Positions 51,645-62,110 of a stretch of DNA of 64,000 nt are shown piece after piece. Below the pieces are notes generated by a model. That model was not told the origin of the DNA. It saw only the letters and a list, made by a program, of their open reading frames with translations, and searched no databases. Position numbers and translations under genes: made by a program. Numbering within the stretch: position 1 is the stretch's first letter; the number at the start of each line of letters is the position of its first letter. The stretch comes from Vibrio ezurae NBRC 102218 (GTDB lineage Bacteria > Pseudomonadota > Gammaproteobacteria > Enterobacterales > Vibrionaceae), in contig NZ_BATM01000020.1 of assembly GCF_000467185.1 (NCBI RefSeq), forward strand, positions 122,847 through 186,846, written 5' to 3'.

Positions 51645-52409
51645 ATGTATCGTTACCTTACTCTTCTATTGCTGACCTTTTCTTGTCATGCGTTTGCCCA
51701 TTCAGAGCAAACAGTCTACGTTTACGCTGCTTCATCAATGACGCAAGTGGTGCAAAATTTGACTCAGCTTGCCGCAAAATACAATATCAAAGTTAAAGGC
51801 GTGTTTGGCTCTTCCTCCTCGTTATCTCGACAGATCGCCAATGGTGCTCCCGCCGATATCTTCATTTCTGCAAATACTCAGTGGATGAACTATCTAGAGC
51901 AGCAGCAACATAAAGGTGTTCAACCGTCTCATATTATTGCGGGGAATCAGCTGGTGGTCATAAGTGGTGAAGATTTACCGCTTATGTCGACACTTTCAGA
52001 ACCTTCGGTTTGGCAGAATAGGATAGGTAAAGGTAGGATAGCGTTAGGTGAAACAAACACCGTTCCAGTTGGTATATACGCAAAAGAAGCGCTGTTGTCA
52101 TTAGGTGTATGGTCATCATTATCAACACGCACCGCACCAATGAAAAATACTCGCGCAGTACTTGCGATGGTAGAGCGTAGACAAGTGCCGGTTGGTATCG
52201 TCTATGCGACGGATGCGAAGCAATCAAAGAAAGTGAAGGTGCTTGCCAATATTTCACCTCAGCATTATGCGCCAATCCAATACCCAATGTTGTTGTTGAC
52301 CAATAAAAGCAGTGCCAGTCAGGTATATCAAATGATGCAGGCGAAACCGATGGAAGGGGTTTTAGCTGAGCTTGGATTTAGTTCAAGCCCGCAGATATCC
52401 GCGAACTAA
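51645..52409 (+). CDS. modA: Molybdate-binding periplasmic protein
   Basis: 254 residues with a signal peptide (LTLLLLTFSCHAFAHS). Early VYAASSMTQVV and FGSSSSLSRQIANGAPADIF supply the Ser residues that bind the oxyanion; GVYAKEALL-type GIYAKEALLSLGVW follows. It captures molybdate (or tungstate) for ModBC. First gene of modABC, 45 bp after the protease-like gene. Confidence 0.93.
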   Translation: MYRYLTLLLLTFSCHAFAHSEQTVYVYAASSMTQVVQNLTQLAAKYNIKVKGVFGSSSSLSRQIANGAPADIFISANTQWMNYLEQQQHKGVQPSHIIAGNQLVVISGEDLPLMSTLSEPSVWQNRIGKGRIALGETNTVPVGIYAKEALLSLGVWSSLSTRTAPMKNTRAVLAMVERRQVPVGIVYATDAKQSKKVKVLANISPQHYAPIQYPMLLLTNKSSASQVYQMMQAKPMEGVLAELGFSSSPQISAN

Positions 52410-52449
52410 GCAGCCATAACAGATTAGAGCATTGAATTAGAGGACACTC

Positions 52450-53142
52450 ATGCTTACCGAGATCGAATCCATTGCACTTATTCTGAGCTTAAAGGTGGCA
52501 TTTGTTGCCAGTTTTTCCATCCTTCCTTTAGGGGTAGCCCTCGCTTGGTTATTGGCCAAGAAAGACTTTTATGGCAAAAGCTTACTGGATGGTCTAATTC
52601 ATCTTCCTTTGGTGTTACCGCCGGTGGTTATTGGCTATGTTTTATTGATCCTGTTTGGTAAACAAGGCGCAATAGGTCGATGGTTGGAGGCTTCGCTAGG
52701 CATTGATTTCTCATTTAGCTGGAAGGGAGCGGCGCTGGCGTCAGCAGTAGTGGCATTGCCTTTGATGGTACGCTCGATACGCCTAAGTATCTTATCCGTC
52801 GACAGCAAACTTGAAGAGGCGGCGATGACGTTAGGCGCGAATCCTTTTATGGTCTTTAAGCGCATAACGCTACCACTGATTATGCCGGGGATTATTTCGG
52901 GTTTGGTACTAGCGTTTGCGCGCAGTTTGGGTGAATTTGGCGCGACTATTACCTTTGTGTCTAACATTCCTGGTGAAACTCAAACCATTCCTTTGGCGAT
53001 GTTCAGCTTTCTTGAAACACCGGGCGCAGAATTTGCAGCGATGCGCCTTTGTATTATTGCAATCGTGATTGCATTGATATCACTATTTTTGAGTGAATGG
53101 ATGTCTCGTCGCTCTCAGCAAAAATTGGGGTTGATTGAATGA
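52450..53142 (+). CDS. modB: Molybdate ABC transporter permease
   Basis: 230 residues, five to six helices. The ABC permease EAA-loop is EEAAMTLGANPFMVFKRITL, and SLGEFGATITFVSNIPGETQ is the typical ModB segment. Its stop overlaps the modC start (ATGA). Confidence 0.95.
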   Translation: MLTEIESIALILSLKVAFVASFSILPLGVALAWLLAKKDFYGKSLLDGLIHLPLVLPPVVIGYVLLILFGKQGAIGRWLEASLGIDFSFSWKGAALASAVVALPLMVRSIRLSILSVDSKLEEAAMTLGANPFMVFKRITLPLIMPGIISGLVLAFARSLGEFGATITFVSNIPGETQTIPLAMFSFLETPGAEFAAMRLCIIAIVIALISLFLSEWMSRRSQQKLGLIE

Positions 53143-54233
53143 CATTGCAATTTTCTTTTACCCATCGATTTGACAGTCAAGATTTTGCAATTCAGTGTCA
53201 ACTGCCAGCGAAAGGCGTCACTGCGGTTTTTGGGCGTTCGGGTAGTGGCAAATCGACGTTATTAAATGTGCTCTCTGGCTTATTGCATCCTCAATCTGGA
53301 CATGTGAAATTAAATCGATTGACCATGTTAGATACGCAGAAGAATATTCACCTTCCCGTATGGAAGCGTAAAGTAGCGATGGTTTTTCAAGACGCGCGCT
53401 TGTTTCCCCATCTTTCTATCAAAGAAAATCTGCTATTTGGTGCACCTAAGCGCAGCTCAAACACGTTTTTAAATGAACTTACCGCGCTGTTAGGTATTGA
53501 TCATCTTTTAACGGCGAAGCCAAATACGTTAAGCGGCGGTGAAAAGCAACGAGTAGCGATTGCTCGGGCACTGCTCAGTGAGCCACAGTTGTTACTCATG
53601 GATGAGCCGCTTGCAAGTTTAGATATTCCGCGAAAAAGAGAAGTGATTCAATATCTTAATCAGCTATCGGCAAAGATTGAAATCCCAATAGTCTATGTGA
53701 CGCACAGCCTAGAAGAGGTGATGCATTTAGCGGATCATTTACTGGTATTGGAATCGGGTAAAGTGGTCGATTTTGGTGATGTCGAAACGGTATGGAACAG
53801 CGGCACGCTCTCTTTATGGCAAGAAGGAGAACGTCACAGCACGCTGCTCAACGCCAAAGTGGCTGAGCGACATGAACACTATGCAATGCGCAAAATGAAA
53901 GTTGCGGATCATTGGTTATGGGTACCTGACCAAGGATTAGAGGATAAAGTGGGTCAGTGCGTGCGAATTCGAATTGATGCTCAGGATGTGTCAGTGACAT
54001 TGTCACGTGATGCGGCGAGCTCTATTCGAAATAAAATCCCCGTGACGATCTCTGAGATCAAAGCCATTAATGCCCACTCTAATTTAATTACATTGCAGCT
54101 AAGCAACACCTTGATGTTAAAGTCAACTTTAACGCAGTGGGCAACAGAAGAGCTCAATTTAACGCAAGGCTGTCATGCATACGCGCAGGTGAAAGGAGTT
54201 AGCTTTACACAGCAAAATTTGGCCTCCCATTAA
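53139..54233 (+). CDS. modC: Molybdate ABC transporter ATP-binding protein
   Basis: 364 residues. Walker A FGRSGSGKSTLL (about 31-42), signature NTLSGGEKQRVAIARALL, Walker B LLLMDEPLASLD, His switch YVTHSLEEV. A C-terminal Mop/TOBE domain (after about 290; VTISEIKAINAHSNLITLQL) binds molybdate and can regulate uptake. Coupled to modB. Confidence 0.95.
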   Translation: MTLQFSFTHRFDSQDFAIQCQLPAKGVTAVFGRSGSGKSTLLNVLSGLLHPQSGHVKLNRLTMLDTQKNIHLPVWKRKVAMVFQDARLFPHLSIKENLLFGAPKRSSNTFLNELTALLGIDHLLTAKPNTLSGGEKQRVAIARALLSEPQLLLMDEPLASLDIPRKREVIQYLNQLSAKIEIPIVYVTHSLEEVMHLADHLLVLESGKVVDFGDVETVWNSGTLSLWQEGERHSTLLNAKVAERHEHYAMRKMKVADHWLWVPDQGLEDKVGQCVRIRIDAQDVSVTLSRDAASSIRNKIPVTISEIKAINAHSNLITLQLSNTLMLKSTLTQWATEELNLTQGCHAYAQVKGVSFTQQNLASH

Positions 54234-54281
54234 GGAAGTTGAGTTTTGAGCGTGCTGTCTCGTACAAGGTAAAAAGTAAAA

Positions 54282-54307
54282 AGCCCTAGTGGTATCCAAC
54301 TAGGGCT
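54282..54307. terminator. Bidirectional terminator
   Basis: AGCCCTAGT / ACTAGGGCT with an 8-nt loop between the convergent modC and DUF3069-like genes. Confidence 0.75.
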
Positions 54308-54337
54308 AATGATTATATGTGTTTCGGTATTCTAGAT

Positions 54338-54772
54338 TTAGTTTTTTAGGAACACATTATTAAAGTCACGCTTTAAGATAGGATCTCGGCGTGCTTTTTT
54401 CATTTGTTTGACCATATCTTTAATGCAGTTGAATAGCACTTGGTCTAGCAACTGCGCTTTATAGTTATTGGTCTCTTCTTCGGTCATGTTTTCAGGAATA
54501 TTCAGCGTAGGGAACTCTTCTAGTAGTCCTACACCTGCAAATGATTGACTTACCGAAGTGAGCGCATGAAACTGCTCAAAGTTATCGACAACATTTTGCG
54601 CGCTGGCTGGGAGTTCATCCCATGCTTTACGCACTTCTTCTTCACCGGCCTCATGTATGGAAACAACCATTTGGAACATTTGCTCAGGCACTTCATCGAA
54701 TTCGATAACCTGGCGTAATTCCGCTGAAACTTCACTTAGATCGATGGTTTGATCTTCAATTATTTCTGACAT
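54338..54772 (-). CDS. DUF3069-like conserved hypothetical protein
   Basis: 144 residues, soluble, all-helical in appearance, with ELRQVIEFDEVPEQM, PASAQNVVDNFEQFHAL and a basic C-terminal MVKQMKKARRDPILKRDFNN. It resembles the Vibrio/Shewanella proteins named DUF3069, from memory. Function unknown. Confidence 0.6.
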   Translation of the reverse strand: MSEIIEDQTIDLSEVSAELRQVIEFDEVPEQMFQMVVSIHEAGEEEVRKAWDELPASAQNVVDNFEQFHALTSVSQSFAGVGLLEEFPTLNIPENMTEEETNNYKAQLLDQVLFNCIKDMVKQMKKARRDPILKRDFNNVFLKN

Positions 54773-55083
54773 AAGTACATACCTAGTTGTAGTGGTGTTT
54801 TCATCGTAAAAAGTTACGCGGAAATGTCAAACTATTCAGCTCTATTGAGTGATGAAACTAGGATAAATCGTCATCTGATTCGTTTTGCGCTTGAAGTAAC
54901 GGATTTTTTGTCTAAAAAAGCACCTTATGCTGTCGTTTTGTATGCTCATACTTTCATTTTTCAGAATCAAATTTTAAGAAATTTAAATAAAAAACAATGC
55001 AGAAGCTCAAATAATTAGTGAAAGCATGAAGTAAACTGGCTATTGTTTAGAGTAATGGATTGTCGTGTATTTACGGAGGAGCT

Positions 55084-56067
55084 TTGAATCGTTGTTTACT
55101 ATGCCTTATTGCGTTGTTTCTGACAGCTTCAGCACATGCAGATGAAGTATTGCGTGAAATACTAGAGGAAAACTTTGCAACAGCGGTATTGCTTAGTGAT
55201 AGTGAAGCGATCTCTTTTGGCTTTCAAGATTTTGACCCTAATAACTTTTTAACAGACAACAACGATAATATTGGCAGTGAAGAATCCTTAGCACTGCGTA
55301 AGCAAATTGCAGCTTACACCATCCCTTACACCGTAAAATTACAAGATGTTCCTTTATCTGATGGCGAGTTTATCAAGCAAGATCTAACGTTTATAGGTTC
55401 GTTCATCGAAACAAAGCGTAATATCTCGTATGGTGATGATCCTCTAGAACCCAAGGACAGCAGTCGTGAACAAAACTTCATTGTTGCCACCAAATACGGC
55501 GCTAGTTTCCCCCTGAGTAAGAATTTTAGCTTAAATACGGGCATTGGCAGTAACCTCATGTACTACCGCAACAAGTACACTTATCGGAACTCATTCAGCG
55601 AGTTTTTTAGAGATGAGCTCGATGGTCGTGCCTTTAATACCGATGCGTGGGCGTTTACCGTTAAGCCAAATATAGAGCTGCATTATACTAAGCCACAAAG
55701 TTGGGGACATTGGGAAACGTTTACCGAACTTAAGTTTTTCTATGGCATTGGCTGGGGAGAAGCCAATGGGGGCAATGTGGGAAATCCTGGTGGTTGGTAT
55801 TGGATTAATGGTGTGAAAGGTTTTTACGACATTGGTCACTTAGGCGGTTATGGACAAACCGTATTCACGAGTCTGCGTCGCATTGACGTGGGGGGCGATC
55901 TTGAAGATCCAATGGGCACAAGTAACTACTACGAGTGGAGTGCGGGTTGGTTAATGTCGGTTCCGTTTTTAGCAGACTATATTGATAATATTGGTTTGGG
56001 GTTAAACATAAACTACGGCAGCAGTTTAAAAGGGGGCACGTTAGTATTTTTGATCAATGAGCATTAA
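55084..56067 (+). CDS. Solitary outer-membrane autotransporter-type beta-barrel protein
   Basis: 327 residues. TTG start at 55084 is set by GGAGGAGC and by the signal peptide MNRCLLCLIALFLTASAHA. The mature part has alternating aromatic/polar strands (WAFTVKPNIELHYT, GHWETFTELKFFYGIGWG, GGYGQTVFTSLRRIDVG) and ends in a beta strand, consistent with a barrel. It resembles the solitary autotransporter-barrel family known from vibrios; no passenger domain is present. Probable outer-membrane protein of unknown role. Confidence 0.72.
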   Translation: MNRCLLCLIALFLTASAHADEVLREILEENFATAVLLSDSEAISFGFQDFDPNNFLTDNNDNIGSEESLALRKQIAAYTIPYTVKLQDVPLSDGEFIKQDLTFIGSFIETKRNISYGDDPLEPKDSSREQNFIVATKYGASFPLSKNFSLNTGIGSNLMYYRNKYTYRNSFSEFFRDELDGRAFNTDAWAFTVKPNIELHYTKPQSWGHWETFTELKFFYGIGWGEANGGNVGNPGGWYWINGVKGFYDIGHLGGYGQTVFTSLRRIDVGGDLEDPMGTSNYYEWSAGWLMSVPFLADYIDNIGLGLNINYGSSLKGGTLVFLINEH

Positions 56068-56330
56068 CCACACTCTACAATCTGTACTTTCTAATCCTTA
56101 GCTCCATTATTTTCCTTAAAACCACCAAGCACGAATGTGTGCTTCTTTGCCACTAATATCATTTCATTATTTTCTTCATTTTGTGTTTCTTATCGTACAT
56201 TTTCTCCGTTTGTCTTTTAAATCGCATAAGCGTGTGATGTATAACGACAATTTCTGACGAATAGTACTCGCCTTTAAACGCCGTTTAACATAGATTTAGT
56301 AGCAGTAAGTCTAAGATTTTTGGAGAGTTT

Positions 56331-56612
56331 ATGGGTTGGTTTAGTCGTCTTTTTGGTTCATCAGATAATAAAAAGCAAGAAATTATTGAACCTGTGGAAT
56401 ACAAGACGTTTTTAATTTATGCAGAACCGATTGCCGAAGGTGGTTTGTTTCGGATTGCTGGACGCATTACGAGTGGAGAAGGTGATTCAGTGAAAACGCA
56501 TCGCTTTATTCGTTCAGATGTACTTGGCAACAAAGCGGATGCCAATGAATTAATGATTAAGAAAGCCCAGATGTTTATCGATCAAATGGGTGAGTCCATT
56601 TTTGATAAGTAA
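56331..56612 (+). CDS. HlyU-family protein
   Basis: 93 residues: MGWFSRLFGSSDNKK, VEYKTFLIYAEPIAEGGLFR and HRFIRSDVLGNKADANELMI are typical of the Pfam HlyU family (transcriptional activator HlyU of the RTX/haemolysin name, distinct from the ArsR-type HlyU of V. cholerae and V. vulnificus). It is probably a small cytoplasmic regulator or accessory protein; a toxin gene is not nearby. GGAGAG precedes ATG 56331. Confidence 0.85.
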   Translation: MGWFSRLFGSSDNKKQEIIEPVEYKTFLIYAEPIAEGGLFRIAGRITSGEGDSVKTHRFIRSDVLGNKADANELMIKKAQMFIDQMGESIFDK

Positions 56613-56785
56613 TGTCAGCATCTAGTCTGATGAGTGGTTTGTAAGGCAACAAGCGGTTGTTTTATAGCTGATATTAATGATAACTTTTTGTTATTGCTTG
56701 AGAACGTTTCTGCCAAACGACAAGGCAGTCGAGCCAAGATTTTTTATTTTGTATTTTTAATTTGTGCCAATAGTAGGGAATAGCT

Positions 56786-58324
56786 ATGCAGATTGGTGTA
56801 CCTAGAGAAAGTCTCGCGGGTGAAACACGAGTAGCCGCCACACCTAAAACGGTGGAGCAGCTGATAAAATTGGGATTTGAAGTCTCAATAGAAGAGGAAG
56901 CGGGCGCGTTAGCCAGTTTTGATAATCAAGCGTTTGTAGCGTCTGGGGCAACCGTTGTTGACCACAGTACGGTATGGAATGCTGATCTGATTTTGAAGGT
57001 CAACGCACCATCAGATGATGAGATTGAACTGTTGAAAGATGGAGCAAGTTTAGTCAGCTTTATTTGGCCAGCGCAGAACCCAGAATTGATGGAAAAGCTT
57101 TCCAGCAAAAACATCAACGTAATGGCGATGGACTCCGTGCCACGTATTTCACGTGCGCAAGCGCTAGATGCATTGAGCTCAATGGCCAATATTGCAGGCT
57201 ACCGCGCCGTGGTCGAAGCGGCGCATGAGTTTGGACGTTTCTTCACCGGACAAATTACCGCTGCCGGTAAAGTGCCGCCAGCTAAAGTCTTAGTAGCAGG
57301 TGCAGGCGTTGCCGGCCTTGCGGCGATTGGCGCCGCTGGTAGCCTTGGCGCGATTGTACGCTCGTTTGACGTTCGTCCTGAAGTAAAAGAACAAGTGGAA
57401 TCAATGGGCGCAGAGTTCTTGGAAGTGGATTTCCAAGAAGATACGGGCGCCGGTGATGGTTACGCGAAAGAAATGTCAGATGAGTTCAACAAAAAAGCTG
57501 AAGAGCTGTATGCTGCTCAAGCGAAAGACGTTGATATCATAGTCACAACCGCGCTTATCCCAGGTCGTCCAGCGCCTAAGCTTATCACCAAAGAAATGGT
57601 TGATAGCATGAAAGCGGGTAGCGTGATTGTCGATCTTGCCGCGGCAAACGGCGGTAACTGTGCTTACACCGAAGCCGATAAAGTGGTAACTACGGCAAAT
57701 GGCGTAAAAGTCATTGGTTATACCGACATGGTAGGTCGCCTGCCAACTCAGTCTTCACAGCTTTACGGCACCAACCTTGTCAATCTTCTAAAACTGCTTT
57801 GTAAAGAGAAAGACGGCACCATCAACATCGATTTTGAAGATGTTGTACTGCGCGGCGTTACTGTAGTTAAAGAAGGTGAAGTCACTTGGCCTGCGCCACC
57901 AATTCAAGTTTCAGCTCAGCCTCAAGCCGCTCCTAAAGCTGCGCCAGCTAAAGCAGAACCTAAAGTTGAAGAGCCTACCTCTCCAGTGAAAAAACTGATT
58001 GGATTGGCGGTAGGTGTTGGCGCATTTGCTTGGGTTGCATCTGTGGCTCCAGCGGCATTTTTAGCGCACTTCACTGTATTTGTGTTGGCATGTATTGTCG
58101 GCTACTACGTAGTTTGGAACGTAACACACGCATTGCACACGCCACTTATGTCGGTAACGAATGCCATCTCAGGCATTATCATTGTGGGCGCGTTGCTCCA
58201 AGTTGGGCAAGGGGATGGCGTCGTGACCTTCCTTGCATTTATCGCTGTATTAATTGCTAGTATCAATATCTTCGGTGGCTTTACGGTCACTAAGCGTATG
58301 CTAGAAATGTTCCGTAAAGACTAA
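56786..58324 (+). CDS. pntA: NAD(P) transhydrogenase, alpha subunit
   Basis: 512 residues. Proton-translocating transhydrogenase, inner membrane. Domain I (NAD-binding) starts [20 protein letters not shown] with [20 protein letters not shown] as the Rossmann motif; after a Pro/Ala/Lys linker (about 376-400) come four membrane helices. It transfers hydride from NADH to NADP+ using proton flow. In an operon with pntB, 10 bp downstream. Confidence 0.96.
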   Translation: MQIGVPRESLAGETRVAATPKTVEQLIKLGFEVSIEEEAGALASFDNQAFVASGATVVDHSTVWNADLILKVNAPSDDEIELLKDGASLVSFIWPAQNPELMEKLSSKNINVMAMDSVPRISRAQALDALSSMANIAGYRAVVEAAHEFGRFFTGQITAAGKVPPAKVLVAGAGVAGLAAIGAAGSLGAIVRSFDVRPEVKEQVESMGAEFLEVDFQEDTGAGDGYAKEMSDEFNKKAEELYAAQAKDVDIIVTTALIPGRPAPKLITKEMVDSMKAGSVIVDLAAANGGNCAYTEADKVVTTANGVKVIGYTDMVGRLPTQSSQLYGTNLVNLLKLLCKEKDGTINIDFEDVVLRGVTVVKEGEVTWPAPPIQVSAQPQAAPKAAPAKAEPKVEEPTSPVKKLIGLAVGVGAFAWVASVAPAAFLAHFTVFVLACIVGYYVVWNVTHALHTPLMSVTNAISGIIIVGALLQVGQGDGVVTFLAFIAVLIASINIFGGFTVTKRMLEMFRKD

Positions 58325-58334
58325 GGAGTAACGA

Positions 58335-59714
58335 ATGTCTGCAGGATTAGTTCAAGCCGCATATATTATTGCTGCTGTCTTTTTTATCATGAGTCTGGCG
58401 GGGCTTTCTAAACAGGAAAGTGCGCGTGCAGGTAATTACTACGGTATTGCAGGTATGGCGATTGCCTTACTTGCGACTATCTTCGGTCCACACTCTAGCG
58501 GCATCGCGTGGATTCTGTTAGCCATGGTGATCGGTGGTGGTATTGGTATTCACTTAGCTCGAAAAGTGGAAATGACCGAAATGCCAGAATTGGTGGCAAT
58601 CCTACACAGTTTTGTGGGCATGGCCGCAGTGTTAGTGGGTTACAATAGCCTTATTGACGCGCCAATTTTAACCACTCACGCTGAGCATATGATTCACTTA
58701 GTTGAAGTGTATATCGGTGTATTTATTGGTGCGGTAACCTTTACCGGTTCCATCGTCGCCTTTGGTAAATTGCGCGGCGTGATTTCATCATCCCCTTTAA
58801 ACCTACCGCATAAGCACAAGCTCAACTTGGCAGCCATTGTTGTCTCAGCTTTGCTAATGAAATGGTACTTAGGTAGCGACGGCGGCTTATTGCCACTGTT
58901 CTTGATGACGCTAATTGCATTTGCTTTTGGCTATCACTTGGTAGCGTCAATTGGCGGCGCAGATATGCCAGTGGTTGTGTCCATGCTGAACTCATACTCT
59001 GGTTGGGCCGCAGCAGCAGCAGGTTTCATGCTCGCTAACGATCTATTGATTGTAACGGGTGCATTGGTGGGTTCTTCGGGTGCCATTCTGTCCTACATCA
59101 TGTGTAAGGCAATGAACCGCTCATTTATCAGTGTCATCGCAGGTGGCTTTGGTCAAGAAGTTGCAGTCTCTACTGGTGATGAAGAGCAGGGAGAGCACAG
59201 AGAATCCAGCGCTGAAGAAGTGGCTGAGATGCTGAAAAACTCGAAGTCAGTAATCATCACTCCGGGATACGGCATGGCCGTAGCGCAAGCGCAATACCCA
59301 GTGCACGAAATTACTGAAAAGCTTCGCGCGCAAGGCATTGAGGTTCGTTTTGGTATTCACCCAGTAGCGGGTCGTCTACCAGGACACATGAACGTACTGC
59401 TTGCTGAAGCAAAAGTGCCGTACGATATCGTTTTAGAAATGGACGAAATCAACGACGACTTCCCTGAAACGGATACCGTGCTTGTTATCGGCGCAAACGA
59501 CACCGTAAACCCAGCCGCACTTGACGATCCAACAAGCCCAATTGCAGGCATGCCTGTACTTGAAGTATGGAACGCGCAAAACGTGGTGGTGTTCAAACGT
59601 TCAATGAATACAGGTTACGCGGGCGTACAAAACCCATTGTTCTTTAAAGAGAATTCTTCGATGCTGTTTGGCGACGCGAAAGAGTCGTGTATGAAGATTA
59701 TTGAGCATCTTTAA
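58335..59714 (+). CDS. pntB: NAD(P) transhydrogenase, beta subunit
   Basis: 459 residues. Eight to nine membrane helices (proton channel) then the NADP-binding domain [43 protein letters not shown] and [20 protein letters not shown]. It is followed by a strong terminator. Confidence 0.96.
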   Translation: MSAGLVQAAYIIAAVFFIMSLAGLSKQESARAGNYYGIAGMAIALLATIFGPHSSGIAWILLAMVIGGGIGIHLARKVEMTEMPELVAILHSFVGMAAVLVGYNSLIDAPILTTHAEHMIHLVEVYIGVFIGAVTFTGSIVAFGKLRGVISSSPLNLPHKHKLNLAAIVVSALLMKWYLGSDGGLLPLFLMTLIAFAFGYHLVASIGGADMPVVVSMLNSYSGWAAAAAGFMLANDLLIVTGALVGSSGAILSYIMCKAMNRSFISVIAGGFGQEVAVSTGDEEQGEHRESSAEEVAEMLKNSKSVIITPGYGMAVAQAQYPVHEITEKLRAQGIEVRFGIHPVAGRLPGHMNVLLAEAKVPYDIVLEMDEINDDFPETDTVLVIGANDTVNPAALDDPTSPIAGMPVLEVWNAQNVVVFKRSMNTGYAGVQNPLFFKENSSMLFGDAKESCMKIIEHL

Positions 59715-59780
59715 TGAGCTAAATGAGAAAACATAAGCCGACATTAGCGTTTATCGCTGTGTATTAAAGCTGAGTTTGCT

Positions 59781-59817
59781 AAAAATCCGATAAACTTTGT
59801 TTATCGGATTTTTTTAT
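59781..59817 (+). terminator. Intrinsic terminator of pntAB
   Basis: AAAAATCCGATAAA / TTTATCGGATTTTT, 14-bp stem with a 5-nt loop and T run. The rest of the 304-bp gap to vxrA (59715-60018) holds no other recognised signal. Confidence 0.9.
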
Positions 59818-60018
59818 TGTTCATTAAACATCTGTTTCAATTGAGCCCCTAAATAACTAACCAATCAACCATATCATCTCTGTATGGAAAGTATTGTGTA
59901 AAAACCGTTCGATTTTTGTGTGGTTTAGGTAGAGATCTGTCATTTCGTTGTCAATATTGGTGTTGGATTTGGAACGCATGACGGTTTGGGAGTATAGTGA
60001 AACCATTCTAGTTAAAAC

Positions 60019-61473
60019 ATGTTGTACTCTTTGAGAACTTTACTTCTATTCATCAGCTTACTGTTAGTAAGCCCTGTATTAATGGCGAAAACACTGCCCC
60101 AAAGATTAGATGCTTTGGTGGGATTGTTCGTCTTTAAAGAGGCTAAAGATGTGTACGATATGCAGGTGATTCAAGCTGATTTTCCAACCGCTTTGATTGA
60201 TCCACATTCTATGTTGCCTCAAACCAGCAAATATCCGCTAAAGGACATTCAGCTGCTTTATCGTTTGGAGCAAACCTGTAAAAGCAAATTACCGCTTAGT
60301 CCAACCGTGACAGAGCCTTTAGTCTTTACTCGAGCTATGTGTCGCGGCACACAATTGCCGTTAAAGTGGTTTGCTCGCTCCAATCCCATTCACCCAGGTG
60401 GGGGCACTTACGCTGCTCGATATGTAAAAGCACACCCAGAACGCACGAAAGAGCTTGAACCTTACATGCATATTAGTGAGCGCAAGTTGGCGGATCCCAG
60501 TTCATTGTTAGGGCGATTACAGGTGATGCACAGCGATGGCATTGCTTCATTGTTATCGGGTGCGCCAATGTTTTTACAAGATAAGGAATTTTGGCTAAGA
60601 AAAGGTGACAGCTACTTTGTCTTTGATATCAAAATCTTAGAACAAAATGCTAAACAAGCTGAGCTGAGTTTTATGCCGGTTTCTCAAGTGAGTGAATGTT
60701 TTTTCGAGCGAGGTAACATTTGCTGGAAACAACACGACAATAGCCACCTTATCAAGAACTTAGTCTATGTCTTAGTGTTCTTAAACGTCACACTTATTGT
60801 CGGTTGGTCAATTTATCGGTGGAACAGTAAGCGTGAAGAAATGCGCAGTCGCATGTTAATATTGCAGATATTGACCCATGAATTACGCACGCCGATTGCC
60901 AGTTTATCTATGACAGTTGAAGGTTTTCGCCGTGAATTTGAACACTTACCTGAGTCTGTATACGACGAATTTAGACGCTTATGTGAAGACTCAAGAAGGC
61001 TACGTCAGTTAGCTGAGGCGAGTAAAGATTATTTGCAGTCGGATAATCAAGCGCTAGCAACCGAACATTTACCCTCGATGCAAGAGTGGCTTGAATATAA
61101 AGTTGAAAATTACTCTGGTGATGTTGAACTCAAGCTTGATAAAGACATCGAGGTTCAGATTAATATTTATTGGCTAGGTACGTGTATCGATAACCTAGTT
61201 AATAACGCGATAAAGTACGGTGTGGGTAAAGTTCAACTTTATGTGCATAGAAGTAACGATACGCTCACCATTGAGGTTCAAGATGAGGGCAAGCTTAGCG
61301 CCAAAGATTGGAAGCGCTTGCGTAAGCCTTTTGTCAGTGAAGCTGGGTTAGGCTTAGGCTTGACCATAGTGGAATCTATGGTGGGAAGAATGGGGGGCAA
61401 GATGAAGTTAGCTGGCCCTCCAACAAAATTTGTAATGGAGATCCCTTGTGGAACAGACGCTACTACTCGTTGA
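60019..61473 (+). CDS. vxrA: Membrane sensor histidine kinase VxrA
   Basis: 484 residues. Signal/first helix at about 5-23, periplasmic sensor domain about 24-245 with several Cys, second membrane helix about 247-265, then HisKA with LQILTHELRTPIASLSM (phosphoacceptor His 287) and HATPase (DNLVNNAIKYG; GLGLGLTIVESMVG). Order and content of the following genes match V. cholerae vxrABCD, also called wigKR, which controls cell-wall repair, type VI secretion and biofilm. The vxrB start overlaps this gene by 26 bp. Confidence 0.9.
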   Translation: MLYSLRTLLLFISLLLVSPVLMAKTLPQRLDALVGLFVFKEAKDVYDMQVIQADFPTALIDPHSMLPQTSKYPLKDIQLLYRLEQTCKSKLPLSPTVTEPLVFTRAMCRGTQLPLKWFARSNPIHPGGGTYAARYVKAHPERTKELEPYMHISERKLADPSSLLGRLQVMHSDGIASLLSGAPMFLQDKEFWLRKGDSYFVFDIKILEQNAKQAELSFMPVSQVSECFFERGNICWKQHDNSHLIKNLVYVLVFLNVTLIVGWSIYRWNSKREEMRSRMLILQILTHELRTPIASLSMTVEGFRREFEHLPESVYDEFRRLCEDSRRLRQLAEASKDYLQSDNQALATEHLPSMQEWLEYKVENYSGDVELKLDKDIEVQINIYWLGTCIDNLVNNAIKYGVGKVQLYVHRSNDTLTIEVQDEGKLSAKDWKRLRKPFVSEAGLGLGLTIVESMVGRMGGKMKLAGPPTKFVMEIPCGTDATTR

Positions 61474-62110
61474 AGATGATAAAAACTTGGCTGATGGCCT
61501 GCTAGTAAGCTTAGAGCAAGCGGGTTATACATGTCTACATTCTGAAACTATTGCTGAAACGACCAAGCTATGGTCGAAAGCGGATCTAGTGATTTTAGAT
61601 CGACAATTGCCTGATGGTGATTCTATTTCTCACCTTGCTGAGTGGAAAGCCATTAAATCGGTGCCCGTCATTTTACTTACCGCGTTAGTAACGGTTAAAG
61701 ATAAAGTGTCAGGGCTTGATGCGGGTGCGAATGATTATTTAACAAAACCATTTGCAGAAGCCGAACTTTTTGCTCGCATTCGCGCAAATTTACGTGTGGT
61801 GGACGGTGAATCTCAGTTTGATGATTCTAAAGTCATTACGAATAGTCTTGTGATAGACAAAGCGACGCGCGAAGTCTATTTCCACAATGAAAGTATTTCA
61901 TTGACTCGTACTGAGTTTGACTTGCTGATGTTCTTGGCGAGTAACCTTGGGCGTGTGTTTACTCGTGATGAGCTGTTGGATCACGTATGGGGCTATAATC
62001 ATTTTCCTACAACGCGCACCGTAGATACTCACGTATTGCAATTGCGTCAAAAACTGCCGGGTATCGATATTGAAACGTTGCGTGGCGTTGGTTATAAGAT
62101 GAAAAGCTAA
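61448..62110 (+). CDS. vxrB: Response regulator VxrB
   Basis: 220 residues. Receiver with acidic pocket LLVEDDKN, phosphoacceptor Asp 51 (VILDRQLPDG) and Lys in YLTKPFAEAE; an OmpR-type winged helix (LTRTEFDLLMFLASNLGRVF ... TRTVDTHVLQLRQKL) follows. Phosphorylated by VxrA, binds DNA. GTG start inside the 3' end of vxrA; it shares one base with vxrC (TAATG). Confidence 0.93.
   Translation: MEQTLLLVEDDKNLADGLLVSLEQAGYTCLHSETIAETTKLWSKADLVILDRQLPDGDSISHLAEWKAIKSVPVILLTALVTVKDKVSGLDAGANDYLTKPFAEAELFARIRANLRVVDGESQFDDSKVITNSLVIDKATREVYFHNESISLTRTEFDLLMFLASNLGRVFTRDELLDHVWGYNHFPTTRTVDTHVLQLRQKLPGIDIETLRGVGYKMKS

Noticed and set aside
54824..55018. 64-codon open frame upstream of the outer-membrane barrel gene
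   Set aside because: No family resemblance and composition like intergenic DNA; a GGAAATGTC context alone is not enough to call it.
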